64,000 nucleotides of DNA from UBA6197 sp047638075 (GCF_047638075.1 NZ_JBLJBV010000023.1:1-64000), one strand, 5' to 3'. Numbered from the stretch's first letter, positions 35,345 through 45,220 are shown. Numbers and translations: made by a program. The notes: generated from the letters alone by a model not told the origin.

Positions 35345-36757
35345 ATGCCCCAACGTCCGATCATATTGTGGCTGCGGCGCGACCTGCGGCTGTTGGATCA
35401 CCCGGCATTGGCGGCGGCGGTGGCCTCGGGGCGGCCGGTGATACCGGTATTCATTCATGATGAAGCGGTGGCCGCACTGGGGGCGGCCGCGCGGTGGCGG
35501 ATGGGGCAGGGCGTGGCGCGGTTTGCCGAAACGCTGGCCCGCGCTGGCAGCCGCCTGATCTTGCGGCGCGGACCGGCGGGCGCGGTTTTGCGCGAACTGG
35601 TGAAGCAGGTTGGCGCAGTCTCGGTATACTGGTCGCGCAGCTATGACCCGGCGTGGCGGCCGCGTGACACAGCGCTGAAGGCTGGCTTGCAAGCTGCGGG
35701 AACCGAAGCGCGCAGTTTTGAAGGGGCGCTACTCTTTGAACCTTGGGACGTGACAACGGGGCAGGGTGGCCCCTACCGTGTTTATACGCCCTATTGGAAT
35801 TCGGTGCGGCGGCGTGATCTGGCACAGCCGCAGGCCGCGCCGCACACAATCCGTGCGCCAGAGCTGTGGCCCCCGTCTGACGCTTTGGCCGATTGGGCGA
35901 TGGGGGCGCAGATGCGGCGTGGGGCGGCGGTGCTTGCCCGCCATGCCCAGATAGGCGAGGCGGCAGCACAGGCGCGGCTTGCGAATTTTGTGCAAACGCG
36001 CATCCAGACCTATAAGGAACGGCGCGATTTTCCCGCCCAGGACGCGACTTCGGGCCTGTCGGAAAACCTGACCTATGGTGAAATTTCGCCATTGGTCGTG
36101 TGGCATGCGGGGCGGCGTGCATTATACGAGGGTGCCGCAGGTGCCGAACACTTTTTGAAAGAACTGGTCTGGCGCGAGTTTGCCTGGCATCTTTACCATC
36201 ATTATCCCGCGCTTTCGCAGGCGAACTGGCGTGAAGGCTGGGACGCGTTTCCCTGGCGCGGTGACAACCCCGACGCCGAGGCCTGGCGGCGCGGCATGAC
36301 CGGTGTGCCTTTCGTAGACGCGGCCATGCGCGAACTTTATGTGACCGGAACGATGCATAACCGCGCCCGGATGATTGCGGCCTCATATCTGACCAAGCAC
36401 CTCTTAACTGATTGGCGTATCGGATTGAAATGGTTCGAAGATACCCTGATCGACTGGGATCCGGCCGCCAATGCGATGGGCTGGCAATGGATGGCGGGAT
36501 CAGGGCCAGATGCTTCCCCCTATTTTCGCGTCTTCAACCCGGCAGGTCAGGCAGAAAAGTTTGACCGTGAGGGCACATACCGCAACCGCTTTATTGCAGA
36601 GGGGCAGCGCGATCCGCCACAGACGGCCTCTGAATTCTTTGCCGCCATCCCCGAAAGCTGGGGCATGAACGCCCGCCAACCCTACCCCGAACCGCGAATT
36701 ACCCTTGAAGACGGGCGCGCGCGCGCTTTGTTGGCCTATGAGGCGCGCGAAAAGTGA
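35345..36757 (+). CDS. phrB: Deoxyribodipyrimidine photolyase (cryptochrome/photolyase family)
   Basis: The 470-residue protein has the N-terminal photolyase alpha/beta domain (ILWLRRDLRLLDHPAL) and the FAD-binding helical domain, with KELVWREFAWHLYHH and TGVPFVDAAMRELYVTGTMHNRARM. The C-terminal DWDPAANAMGWQWMAGSGPDASPYFRVFNP is the class I CPD photolyase signature. It repairs UV-induced cyclobutane dimers using light. AAAAAGGAG precedes the ATG. Confidence 0.95.
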   Translation: MPQRPIILWLRRDLRLLDHPALAAAVASGRPVIPVFIHDEAVAALGAAARWRMGQGVARFAETLARAGSRLILRRGPAGAVLRELVKQVGAVSVYWSRSYDPAWRPRDTALKAGLQAAGTEARSFEGALLFEPWDVTTGQGGPYRVYTPYWNSVRRRDLAQPQAAPHTIRAPELWPPSDALADWAMGAQMRRGAAVLARHAQIGEAAAQARLANFVQTRIQTYKERRDFPAQDATSGLSENLTYGEISPLVVWHAGRRALYEGAAGAEHFLKELVWREFAWHLYHHYPALSQANWREGWDAFPWRGDNPDAEAWRRGMTGVPFVDAAMRELYVTGTMHNRARMIAASYLTKHLLTDWRIGLKWFEDTLIDWDPAANAMGWQWMAGSGPDASPYFRVFNPAGQAEKFDREGTYRNRFIAEGQRDPPQTASEFFAAIPESWGMNARQPYPEPRITLEDGRARALLAYEAREK

Positions 36758-36802
36758 TCCTTGCGCTGCTATCCTCTGCGGTCAAAGGCAAAGAGAAAAA
36801 CG

Positions 36803-38029
36803 ATGGCGGATGTCACCCAAACGCCCCTTACCGGGACCGAGGGCCACGGCGGCCTTCCACGCTATTTCGCGCGGGTGTTTGCGGTGGTCAAAGGGCTGAA
36901 CCGGGGGCGTCTCGACTTTGTCCTGCCCGATGGGCGCCGCTTTCGGGCCGAGGGGGGGCCGGGCGCGAAAGCCGAGATCCACATCCATGACCCGGACCTG
37001 TTCGCCCGCCTGATCCGAGAAGGCGATCTGGGTTTTTGCGAGGCCTATCTGGATGAAGGATGGTCCACCCCCGATCTGATGGCTTTCATGGAACTGGTCC
37101 ACGCGGGCAATGATGCGCTTTATGACGGGTTTCCGGGCATGGCTGTGGTGCGCGCGGCAGAGCAGTTTCGCCACTGGCTGCGCGGCAATACCCGCACCCA
37201 GGCCCGCCGCAACATTGCCGCACATTATGATCTGGGAAATGATTTCTACGCGCTTTGGCTGGACCCGTCGATGACCTATTCCGCCGCCCTTTTCACTCTC
37301 AAAGGCGAAACGCTGGCCGAGGCGCAGCGCGCCAAATACGCGGCAATAGTGGATGCGCTGGCGGTAAGGCCGGGGGATCATGTGCTTGAGATAGGCTGCG
37401 GCTGGGGCGGATTTGCTGAATACGCAGCTGCAGAACGGGGCCTGCTGGTGACCGGGTTGACCCTCAGTCGTGCGCAATATGACTATGCCTTGGCCCGCAT
37501 TAGCGCGGCCGGCCTGTCAGATCGGGTCAGTATTCGGTTGCAAGATTACCGTGATTTTTCCGGCCAGTTTGACGCCGTTGCCAGTATCGAGATGTTCGAG
37601 GCCGTCGGGGAGGCGTGGTGGCCCACTTACTTTGCGGTGCTGGCAGATGCGCTGAAACCTGGCGCACGGGCCTGTATCCAAGCGATCACCGTTCAGGAAA
37701 GGCGCTTTAACATATATCGAAAAGCACCTGATTTCATTCAGAAATACATCTTTCCTGGCGGGATGCTTCCGGCGCCTTCGGTAATGCAGGAATTGCCACA
37801 ACTGGCTGGGTTGCAGCCCTTGGGGGGGCGATCCTTTGGCGACGGTTACGCGCATACGCTGCGGATTTGGGCTGACCAGTTCAACGCCCGCTGGGATGAA
37901 ATCCGCGCGCTCGGGTTTGATGAGCGATTCCGCCGAATGTGGAATTTCTATCTGGCCTCTTGCGCGGGCGCGTTTCACGGGCAAAACTGCGATGTAACAC
38001 AATTTATTTATTCGAGGCCCAACACTTAG
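36803..38029 (+). CDS. cfa: Cyclopropane-fatty-acyl-phospholipid synthase
   Basis: The 408-residue SAM-dependent enzyme carries motif I VLEIGCGWGGFAEYAA, the preceding NIAAHYDLGNDFYALWLDPSMTYSAALF and the downstream FIQKYIFPGGMLPAP, all hallmarks of the CFA/mycolic acid synthase family. It methylenates double bonds in membrane phospholipids. The start MADVTQTP at 36803 is used; upstream in-frame ATGs overlap the photolyase end. The trgA start follows its stop with no gap. Confidence 0.93.
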   Translation: MADVTQTPLTGTEGHGGLPRYFARVFAVVKGLNRGRLDFVLPDGRRFRAEGGPGAKAEIHIHDPDLFARLIREGDLGFCEAYLDEGWSTPDLMAFMELVHAGNDALYDGFPGMAVVRAAEQFRHWLRGNTRTQARRNIAAHYDLGNDFYALWLDPSMTYSAALFTLKGETLAEAQRAKYAAIVDALAVRPGDHVLEIGCGWGGFAEYAAAERGLLVTGLTLSRAQYDYALARISAAGLSDRVSIRLQDYRDFSGQFDAVASIEMFEAVGEAWWPTYFAVLADALKPGARACIQAITVQERRFNIYRKAPDFIQKYIFPGGMLPAPSVMQELPQLAGLQPLGGRSFGDGYAHTLRIWADQFNARWDEIRALGFDERFRRMWNFYLASCAGAFHGQNCDVTQFIYSRPNT

Positions 38030-38470
38030 ATGCCAACAGCCGCCAAATTATTTGCCGCCCTTGTTCTAGCCGCGACCGGGGTGCTTGCCGCCGCACTGGT
38101 GCTGCCTGATATTCCCTATGGTGCCAAGGCCGATTTTTTGCCGGTTGTGGGCGGTATCATCGGCTTTTCTGCCGGTTGGTTCGTGGTGGGGATGCGCACG
38201 GGCAAGGGGAACATGATCAGTATGCAGACAGGCATGCGCGGAGCCTTGTTCATGGTGATCGGGGTGCTGGTTGTTTCGGGGTTTGCGCAGATGATCAAAC
38301 TTGCGCTGCGCAAACGCTATGACGCCCCGACCGATGCGCTCGTTGATGTGGTGGGGCAGGGGTTGGAATTTGGAAAACTGGTGTTGCAAGCTGATGTGTT
38401 GGGCGTGCTGATTGTCGGGGGGGCCCTATCGGGTATGGCCGCAGAATGGGCCGGTCGTCGGTGGCGCTAG
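38030..38470 (+). CDS. trgA: TrgA-family membrane protein (tellurite resistance)
   Basis: The 146-residue protein has four hydrophobic segments (KLFAALVLAATGVLAAALVL, VVGGIIGFSAGWFVVGM, ALFMVIGVLVVSGFAQ, VLGVLIVGGALSGMAAEWAG). It matches the TrgA protein that, with TrgB and CysK, was linked to tellurite resistance in Rhodobacter sphaeroides. The same three genes follow in order here. The ATG directly follows the cfa stop. The molecular function is unknown. Confidence 0.8.
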   Translation: MPTAAKLFAALVLAATGVLAAALVLPDIPYGAKADFLPVVGGIIGFSAGWFVVGMRTGKGNMISMQTGMRGALFMVIGVLVVSGFAQMIKLALRKRYDAPTDALVDVVGQGLEFGKLVLQADVLGVLIVGGALSGMAAEWAGRRWR

Positions 38471-38471
38471 G

Positions 38472-39614
38472 ATGAAAAGTTATTTCTTTTACGGCACCTT
38501 GCGCCACGCACCCCTGTTGGTGCAGGTATTGGGGCGCCTGCCGCGCCTGACCCCTGCAACGCTGCCCGACCATGAGGTGCGCGCGGTTGGCGACGATGGC
38601 ACGTTCCCGCTGCTTTGCCCCGGCGGCGCGGGCGCGATGGGGCTGCTGGTCACCGATGTCAGTGATGCGGAGGCTGCGCGGCTGGATTATTACGAGGCCG
38701 GTTTTGCCTTTCATATCCGCGAAGTTCTGGTCAACACCGTTGACGGGCCACATCCGGCACGCGTTTATTTTGGCGATCCGGGGGCATGGCAACCCGCCGC
38801 CTTGTGGCGTCTGCCCGATTGGGTGGCGCATTGGGGGGATATCGCAACCGAGGCCGCGGTCGATTTCATGGCCGGGTTTGGCCGGATCCCCCCCGAGGTT
38901 GCGCGGTGGCGCTATCCGATGGTGTTGGCACGCGCCGCCTCGCGGTTGCGGGCGCGGGCCGAGAAACCGGCGCGCCTGCGCCGCCGCGCCGCGCCAAGGG
39001 ATGTGACCGTCCAGCGCACGGAACCCGCTTACGCGCATTTCTTCACGGTCGAGGAATATGACCTGTCTCACCGGTTGTTTGCCGGGGGGTATAGCCCGGT
39101 GCTGGACCGTGCGGCCTTTGTGTCGTGCGATGCGTCTGTGGTTCTGCCCTATGACCCGGTCCGCGACCGGGTGTTGGTAATCGAACAGTTCCGGGTCGGC
39201 GCCTTTGCGCGTGGCGATCTGAACCCTTGGCTGATTGAACCCATCGCCGGGCGCGTCGACCCGCTGGAAACCCCCGAGGCCGCCGCCCGCCGCGAGGCCG
39301 TGGAAGAGGCGGGGCTGACCGTGGGCCGCATGTATGCTGCACCTTCGTTTTACCCGTCGCCGGGGGCAAAGTCTGAATATATCTATTGTTTCATCGCCTT
39401 GGCAGACCTTCCTGATAGCGCGGCAAAGCCCGGTGGGCTGGCTGACGAGGGCGAGGATATCCGCTCGCATCTGATTTCGTTCGAGGCGCTGATGGATCTT
39501 GTCACTAGCGGCGAGGCTGACAATGGGCCACTGTTGGTTTTGGCACTGTGGCTAGCACGAAAGCGCGCCGAGTTGCGGGCAGGGGCCGTGTCACAAGCTA
39601 TTGGCGGGGGTTGA
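38472..39614 (+). CDS. trgB: TrgB: gamma-glutamylcyclotransferase-like plus Nudix domain protein
   Basis: The 380-residue protein fuses two domains. Residues 1-130 resemble GGCT-like proteins (SYFFYGTLRHAPLL, with a glutamate in LDYYEAGF). Residues 175-370 are a Nudix hydrolase of the ADP-ribose pyrophosphatase type, with the Nudix box built around REAVEEAGLT. It starts one base after the trgA stop. It was implicated in tellurite resistance with TrgA in R. sphaeroides; turnover of a nucleotide or glutathione-related product is an inference. Confidence 0.82.
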   Translation: MKSYFFYGTLRHAPLLVQVLGRLPRLTPATLPDHEVRAVGDDGTFPLLCPGGAGAMGLLVTDVSDAEAARLDYYEAGFAFHIREVLVNTVDGPHPARVYFGDPGAWQPAALWRLPDWVAHWGDIATEAAVDFMAGFGRIPPEVARWRYPMVLARAASRLRARAEKPARLRRRAAPRDVTVQRTEPAYAHFFTVEEYDLSHRLFAGGYSPVLDRAAFVSCDASVVLPYDPVRDRVLVIEQFRVGAFARGDLNPWLIEPIAGRVDPLETPEAAARREAVEEAGLTVGRMYAAPSFYPSPGAKSEYIYCFIALADLPDSAAKPGGLADEGEDIRSHLISFEALMDLVTSGEADNGPLLVLALWLARKRAELRAGAVSQAIGGG

Positions 39615-39676
39615 GGCCGGGCCGGCTTGGCCTTAGGTCTGGGCCAACAAACATTGCAACACCGGGGAGAGACGGC

Positions 39677-40708
39677 ATGCGCATCTGCACCGATCTGGCA
39701 GCGACGATTGGCAATACACCGTTGATCCGGCTGAAAAAGGCCAGCGCCGCTACGGGGTGCGACATTCTGGGCAAAGCCGAATTCATGAACCCCGGCCAAT
39801 CGGTCAAGGACCGGGCCGCGCTATACATCATCCGCGACGCGGTGGCGAAGGGGCAGCTGAAGCCCGGCGGCACCATTGTCGAGGGCACCGCGGGCAATAC
39901 CGGTATCGGGCTGGCGCTGGTCGGGGCCAGCATGGGCTTTCGCACGGTGATTGTGATCCCTGAAACCCAAAGTCAGGAAAAGAAAGACATGTTGCGGCTG
40001 GCCGGCGCCGAGCTGGTGCAGGTGCCCGCCGCCCCCTATTCCAACCCCAACAACTATGTCCGCTATTCGGGCCGTCTGGCCGAGGCGCTGGCCAGGACCG
40101 ACCCCAACGGGGTGGTCTGGGCCAACCAGTTCGACAATACCGCCAACCGGCAGGCCCATGTGGAAACCACCGGCCCCGAAATTTGGGAACAAACCGGCGG
40201 CAAGGTCGACGGCGTGATCTGCGCTGTGGGATCGGGCGGCACGCTGGCGGGTCTGGCAATGGCGCTTCAGCCCAAGGGCGTAAAGGTCGGGCTGGCCGAC
40301 CCCGAGGGGGCGGCGCTGCATTCATTCTACACCGAAGGCGTGCTGAAATCCGAAGGCAGCTCCATCACCGAGGGCATCGGGCAGGGCCGCATCACCGCCA
40401 ACCTTGAGGGCATAACCCCTGACTTCAGCTGCCGCATCGCAGATAGCGAGGCGCTGCCGATCGTGTTTGATCTGCTCTCTGAAGAGGGTCTTTGCCTTGG
40501 GGGATCTTCGGGGATCAACATTGCGGGCGCCATGCGTATGGCGCGTGACATGGGGCCCGGCCATACCATCGTCACCATTCTGTGTGACTATGGCACACGC
40601 TACCAATCCAAACTGTTCAACCCTGAATTCCTGCACGCCAAGGGCCTGCCGGTGCCAACATGGCTTGATGGTCGGGGCCGTGATGTTCCTGAGGTGTTTG
40701 CAGGATGA
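39677..40708 (+). CDS. cysK: Cysteine synthase
   Basis: The 343-residue PLP enzyme has the lysine in NPGQSVKDRAA, the phosphate-binding GTAGNTGIGLALV and the GSGGTLAGLAMAL loop of O-acetylserine sulfhydrylases. It makes cysteine from O-acetylserine and sulfide. The ATG at 39677 is preceded by GGGGAGAG. The position after trgAB reproduces the Rhodobacter tellurite cluster, where cysK contributes to resistance, probably through thiol supply. Its stop overlaps the MscS gene as ATGA. Confidence 0.93.
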   Translation: MRICTDLAATIGNTPLIRLKKASAATGCDILGKAEFMNPGQSVKDRAALYIIRDAVAKGQLKPGGTIVEGTAGNTGIGLALVGASMGFRTVIVIPETQSQEKKDMLRLAGAELVQVPAAPYSNPNNYVRYSGRLAEALARTDPNGVVWANQFDNTANRQAHVETTGPEIWEQTGGKVDGVICAVGSGGTLAGLAMALQPKGVKVGLADPEGAALHSFYTEGVLKSEGSSITEGIGQGRITANLEGITPDFSCRIADSEALPIVFDLLSEEGLCLGGSSGINIAGAMRMARDMGPGHTIVTILCDYGTRYQSKLFNPEFLHAKGLPVPTWLDGRGRDVPEVFAG

Positions 40709-43128
40709 TCAGGTTTCTTCGCTTTTGCCTGATTGCAATGGTTCTGGCGCTGCCGGTGGCGGCACAAGAGGCACCCGGCCCAGACTACAAAAGCTGGGAT
40801 GTCAACGCCAAGGCGGCTGAGGCTGTCGTCACCAAAGCCACCGCCACGGATGAGAGCCTTTCCCAGCTTCGCGCGGACATCGTCAAGGCGCGCAATCAGT
40901 TCATCGAGGCACAAAGTGCCAATAACGACCAGATCGATACCCTGAAAAAACAGATCGCCGCGCTGGGGCCCGCCCCCGCCGAGGGCGAGACCGAAGACCC
41001 CACCATTGCCGCCCGCCGCGTCGAACTGAACGCTCGGCTGGCCAAGTTGCAGGCGCCCGGCATTACCGCAGACGAGGCCGCCAGCCGCGCGGACGGGCTG
41101 ATCCGCAACATCGACCGGATCATGCGCGACCGCCAGGCAGACAAGCTGCTGCGGCTGTCACCCTCGGCGGCGAACCCGATCAATTGGCCTGCGGCAGTGT
41201 CGCTGTTTCGGTGGATGGGCGCGTGGATCTATGAGGAAACCGTCTGGCGTTTCACGCGACCGATCAACTATGACACGCTGCGCAACAATGCACCGTTGAT
41301 TGCGGGGCTGGTTGTGGTTGCCCTGCTGCTGCTGCTGCGCGGTGGACACTGGATGGAGCGGCTGACCAAATGGCTGCTTGATAAAACCGCGATGCGCGGG
41401 CGCGGGCTGATCTCGGGGATCGTTTCGCTGGGGCAGGTGATGCTGCCGGTGCTGGGCGCGATGCTATTGGCCAAAGCCTTTGCCAGTACGGCCTTTTTCG
41501 GGCCGATCCTGATGAAACTGTTCGATCTGTTACCGTGGGTCTTATTCATGGCGCTTGCTGCGCGGTGGCTGGGCACGCGTATATTTCCACCGCGGTCGGG
41601 TGCGGAAAGTGCGCTGGGCCTTGTCGTAGACCGCCGCACCGAAGGGCGACTACATGCGCTGATGATGGGGCTTGCCCTGGGGCTTCAGCATCTGATGTCG
41701 GAATGGATCATTCCGCGTGCGCAGGACTATCTGGGTGGGTCGGGAAATGTTGGCGCGGAAAAGGCGCAAGAGGTTGCCTTGCGGGCCGATGCTGCAATCT
41801 CTGTGCTGGAGGTGCCGTTACAGATCTTTGCCGCGCTGGTTTTATTTCGCATGGGGCAGATATTGCGCCGGCAAAAACGGCTTGGCAACACGCAGGACGC
41901 TGATGCAGCTTTCCGTTACAACCTGCTGTTCTGGCTTGGAAATGCCGTCATCGTTATCTCGGTCATCACCCCTGTTCTGGGGGTGATCGGCTATATCAGT
42001 GCCGCCAATGCGCTGATCTGGCCGGCGCTGCTGTCGCTGGGACTTTTGGCGCTGCTGGCGGTGGTTCAGGATTTTGTGACCGATCTTTATGTCTTGATAT
42101 GTCGCGGCGACGAAAGTCGGCGTGAAGGGCTGATACCAGTCTTGCTGGGGCTGATGATGTCCTTGGCCTCATTGCCGTTTCTGGCGCTGATCTGGGGTAT
42201 GCGAACCGAGGATCTGGCCGATCTGTGGACCACCTTCCGCAACGGAATTTCATGGGGCGGGGTGCATATCTCGCCTGCGGTGTTTTTGACCTTCGCGGTG
42301 GTTTTTGCTATCGGCTACATGATTACCCGGATGGTGCAGGGCGCGCTGCGCAACTCGATCCTGCCCAAGACCAAGATCGACAAGGGTGGGCAGAACGCCA
42401 TCATATCGGGGCTGGGGTATATCGGGATTTTTCTGGCCGCGGTCCTGGCAATATCGTCTGCGGGAATTGATCTCAGTTCACTGGCAATCGTCGCAGGCGC
42501 GCTATCGGTCGGTATCGGCTTTGGCCTGCAAAACATCGTATCGAACTTCGTCTCGGGGATCATTTTGCTGATTGAGCGGCCGATTTCAGAAGGCGACTGG
42601 ATCGAGGTTGGCGGGCAGCAGGGCATCGTGCGCGCAATCTCGGTGCGCTCAACCCGGATCGAGACCTTCAACCGCACCGACGTGATCGTGCCCAACGCCG
42701 ACCTTGTGTCGGGCGTGGTGACAAACTGGACGCGGGGCAACCTGACGGGCCGGGTGACGGTGCCAATCGGCGTTGCGTATGGCGTGGACACAAAGCGGGT
42801 GGAAAAAATCCTGCTTGAAATAGCCCACGACCATCCGTTGGTGATGATGAACCCCGAGCCGCGGGCCTATCTGGTCAGTTTCGGGGCTAACAGCGTCAAC
42901 TTTGAAATTCGGGCGATCCTGTCGGATGTGAATTTCATCATGTCGGTCCTATCGGAAATGAACCATGAAATCGCGCGCCGCTTTGCCGAAGAAGGGATCG
43001 AGATCCCCTTCCCGCAACAAGACATCTGGCTGCGCAACCCCGAAACCCTGCGCACCCCAAGCGCCGCGCCGCAGCGCGACCAAACTACTGCTGGAAAGGA
43101 TACGGAAACCCCCAAGCCCCCCCTATGA
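40705..43128 (+). CDS. DUF3772 and MscS-domain mechanosensitive channel
   Basis: The 807-residue protein has a signal peptide (ends PVAAQEAP), a periplasmic coiled-coil DUF3772 region (about residues 25-190), many membrane helices, and a C-terminal MscS channel module. The pore helix and beta domain are seen in SSLAIVAGALSVGIGFGLQNIVSNFVSGIILLIERPISEGDWIEVGGQQG. It releases solutes on hypo-osmotic shock. It is translationally coupled to cysK, an arrangement that ties it to the tellurite/cysteine cluster. Confidence 0.9.
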   Translation: MIRFLRFCLIAMVLALPVAAQEAPGPDYKSWDVNAKAAEAVVTKATATDESLSQLRADIVKARNQFIEAQSANNDQIDTLKKQIAALGPAPAEGETEDPTIAARRVELNARLAKLQAPGITADEAASRADGLIRNIDRIMRDRQADKLLRLSPSAANPINWPAAVSLFRWMGAWIYEETVWRFTRPINYDTLRNNAPLIAGLVVVALLLLLRGGHWMERLTKWLLDKTAMRGRGLISGIVSLGQVMLPVLGAMLLAKAFASTAFFGPILMKLFDLLPWVLFMALAARWLGTRIFPPRSGAESALGLVVDRRTEGRLHALMMGLALGLQHLMSEWIIPRAQDYLGGSGNVGAEKAQEVALRADAAISVLEVPLQIFAALVLFRMGQILRRQKRLGNTQDADAAFRYNLLFWLGNAVIVISVITPVLGVIGYISAANALIWPALLSLGLLALLAVVQDFVTDLYVLICRGDESRREGLIPVLLGLMMSLASLPFLALIWGMRTEDLADLWTTFRNGISWGGVHISPAVFLTFAVVFAIGYMITRMVQGALRNSILPKTKIDKGGQNAIISGLGYIGIFLAAVLAISSAGIDLSSLAIVAGALSVGIGFGLQNIVSNFVSGIILLIERPISEGDWIEVGGQQGIVRAISVRSTRIETFNRTDVIVPNADLVSGVVTNWTRGNLTGRVTVPIGVAYGVDTKRVEKILLEIAHDHPLVMMNPEPRAYLVSFGANSVNFEIRAILSDVNFIMSVLSEMNHEIARRFAEEGIEIPFPQQDIWLRNPETLRTPSAAPQRDQTTAGKDTETPKPPL

Positions 43129-43362
43129 GCCTGATCTGATCGCCCCACCGCGCCGCCCCCACTCCCCCAACTGCGGCATCACGCAACCAGATAGGGATCG
43201 CCGCCACCGCCACAACATCGTCGACACTGCACTGTGCCGTTTGTCGGTCGTCATTCCGCTAGGTGGGCCCGCGAAAACCGGCCCACCCCGCGCTCAAAAT
43301 TCAGGTAGCCGGCGGCAATGGCGCGGTTACCCTCCGCCTCTGGCTGGCTTGGCTTTTTTTGG

Positions 43363-43407
43363 TGAAAATACTCCGGGGGGGACCGAAGGGATGGGGGCAG
43401 CGCCCCC
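43363..43407. repeat. GC-rich hairpin repeat, copy 2
   Basis: TGAAAATACTCCGGGGGG is followed by GGGGGC-AGC-GCCCCC (43393-43407). It shares with the copy at 22836-22875 both the AAAATACTCCGGGGGG block and the AGC-loop hairpin. It again lies between convergent genes, here mscS and the AI-2E transporter gene. The rest of the 289-base gap holds no gene. Confidence 0.65.
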
Positions 43408-43417
43408 GAGCACGGCG

Positions 43418-44527
43418 TCAATCCTCGGCTTCGGGCAGTCCTTCGCGCGACAACAGCACCGCTAACGGGCGCAGCGTTGGTGATTGCGCGCACACGATCA
43501 TCACCGCCACCATGATCGGAACCGCCAGAAACATCCCCGGCAAACCCCAAACCGCCCCCCAGAACGCCAAAGAAATAATGATCCCAAAGGATGATAGCCG
43601 CAGTGCCCGCCCCATGAGCATCGGATCTATGACATTCCCGATAACGAACTGCAGCATCCCCACCACGACAAAGACGGCAAGCGTCGCCTGCTGGTCGCCA
43701 GTCTGTACATAGACCGCCAGCGCCGCGAGGCCCGTTGCAATGATCGACCCAAGGCTGGGAATGAAATTCAGCGTGAAGGTCATGATGGCCACCGGCAACG
43801 CCAAATCGAACCCCGCCAGTTTGAAGATGCCGTAAACCGCCGCCCCCGTGGTTGCACTGACGACAGTCTTGACCAGTAGATAGTGATTGACCCGTCGCAT
43901 GATTGATCCGATCACATCGCCCGCCCGTGCCGCGCGCGCCGGGTTGCCGATCAGGTTTTCCAACTTTGCTGAAAACCACACCCTCTCGGCAAAGAGAAAA
44001 CCGACAAACAGGATGATCAGCACGACAGCCGATAACAAATTCCCCGCCTGTCCAGCCAGCGCGCGCAGATAGCCCGGCACCTCGATTGTCCTCATTGAAT
44101 TCAGCACCGCCGCCTCGACGTCGGCGCCCATCCAGCCGAAAAGCTCGGCGATCGCACTCTGGGCCGGCTCGGCATAGCTGATCGCCATCGTGACAACCTC
44201 ATTGGCCTGCGCCACCAGCACCGCAGTCAACGTCAGCAACCCCGACGCAATCAGCGCCAGCGCAACGATCGAGGCCAACCAGTTCGGCACCCGTATCGGC
44301 CCGATGTGCAAACGTGCAATCGCGTTGATCGCTTCGGAGGTCAGAGAGAAAAGGATGATGGCAATTGCCAACGAAATCAGAATAAAGCGCGCGGCCACCA
44401 ACATGAACAGCACCAAGGCAAAGGCGATGATTCCCAAAAGAACCGTCTGCAATCTTGTGCTGTCACGTCGCTGCGTCTGATGTTCCATACCGTCGTGTTC
44501 TGCCCGCATCTCTTTGCCCGGTTGCAT
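43418..44527 (-). CDS. AI-2E family transporter
   Basis: The protein (369 residues from 44527; 356 if it starts at the ATG 44488) has eight or so hydrophobic segments in the AI-2E/PerM pattern: LGIIAFALVLFMLVAARFILISLAIAIILFSL at the start and FTLNFIPSLGSIIATGLAAL and GNVIDPMLMGRALRLSSFGIIISLAFWG near the end. Members export the quorum signal AI-2 or act as sodium/proton antiporters. No other gene here points to the substrate. Several start codons are possible. Confidence 0.82.
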   Translation of the reverse strand: MQPGKEMRAEHDGMEHQTQRRDSTRLQTVLLGIIAFALVLFMLVAARFILISLAIAIILFSLTSEAINAIARLHIGPIRVPNWLASIVALALIASGLLTLTAVLVAQANEVVTMAISYAEPAQSAIAELFGWMGADVEAAVLNSMRTIEVPGYLRALAGQAGNLLSAVVLIILFVGFLFAERVWFSAKLENLIGNPARAARAGDVIGSIMRRVNHYLLVKTVVSATTGAAVYGIFKLAGFDLALPVAIMTFTLNFIPSLGSIIATGLAALAVYVQTGDQQATLAVFVVVGMLQFVIGNVIDPMLMGRALRLSSFGIIISLAFWGAVWGLPGMFLAVPIMVAVMIVCAQSPTLRPLAVLLSREGLPEAED

Positions 44528-44687
44528 CCGTGATCCGAAGTCTTGGCCTGCCGCCCCCGCACTGATGCCACATCAAGGGTAAGGCGGGCAACGCGACAAC
44601 ACAAGCCAGGCGTACCCGATCCAGAATAACGATTTCAGTCCACATCCTCTTGCAAGCACAACCGGTTTGCGGTTAAACCCCCGCCAC

Positions 44688-44777
44688 GGACAGGTGGCCG
44701 AGTGGTCGAAGGCGCACGCCTGGAAAGTGTGTAGGCGGGGAACCGTCTCGAGGGTTCGAATCCCTCTCTGTCCGCCA
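44688..44777 (+). tRNA. tRNA-Ser (anticodon GGA)
   Basis: Acceptor GGACAGG pairs with TCTGTCC. The anticodon arm CACGC-CTGGAAA-GTGTG gives GGA, a long variable arm follows (GGCGGGGAACCGTC) and CCA is encoded. The accessory region starts directly downstream, so this tRNA may have been an integration site. I did not find a second copy of its 3' end in the window. Confidence 0.96.
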
Positions 44778-45220
44778 ATTGCCCTCACGAAAGCATTCTC
44801 CCGATCCGGCTGCGGCCGGATTTTTCCGTTGTTTTCGGGGGTTGTGTGAGAGGGGCTGAGCACTGGCATCCCGGCCATGAGGCCCGAAAGCGGTCTCTCA
44901 TGGCCGATATTCTCCGGACCTCATGACTGCACAGATCTGGTGAATTTCCTGTAGTACACTGTTTTAGATATAGAAAATTTCGCCTTTGATATTGGGTTGG
45001 ATCAGAGTCGCGTTTGCGTCTGCTGCGACTGGCTTCGGAAATTCTCAGGGCATGGCCTGCTCCAGCCTCTGGTTGCGACGCTCCAATCGGGCGCATCCTT
45101 GGCGAGTAACTCGGACAAGGCGGTACCGCGATGAGGCCTGCCGCTCTTGCAACGTCGCGTAAGACAAGCGGTAGCAATGACGGCCCGATCTTTCGTCCGG
45201 TGGGCCGCCAGGGCAATAGG
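44778..45220. other. Left edge of the accessory region, no supported gene
   Basis: Open frames exist on both strands but none has a recognisable domain. The stretch includes an AT-rich patch near 44950-44990. It leads into the methylase relic. I see no integrase here, so how the region was acquired is not recorded at this end. Confidence 0.5.

Noticed and set aside
34079..35692. A 537-codon minus-strand frame
   Set aside because: It is antisense to the class V aminotransferase and photolyase genes and shows no recognisable domain.
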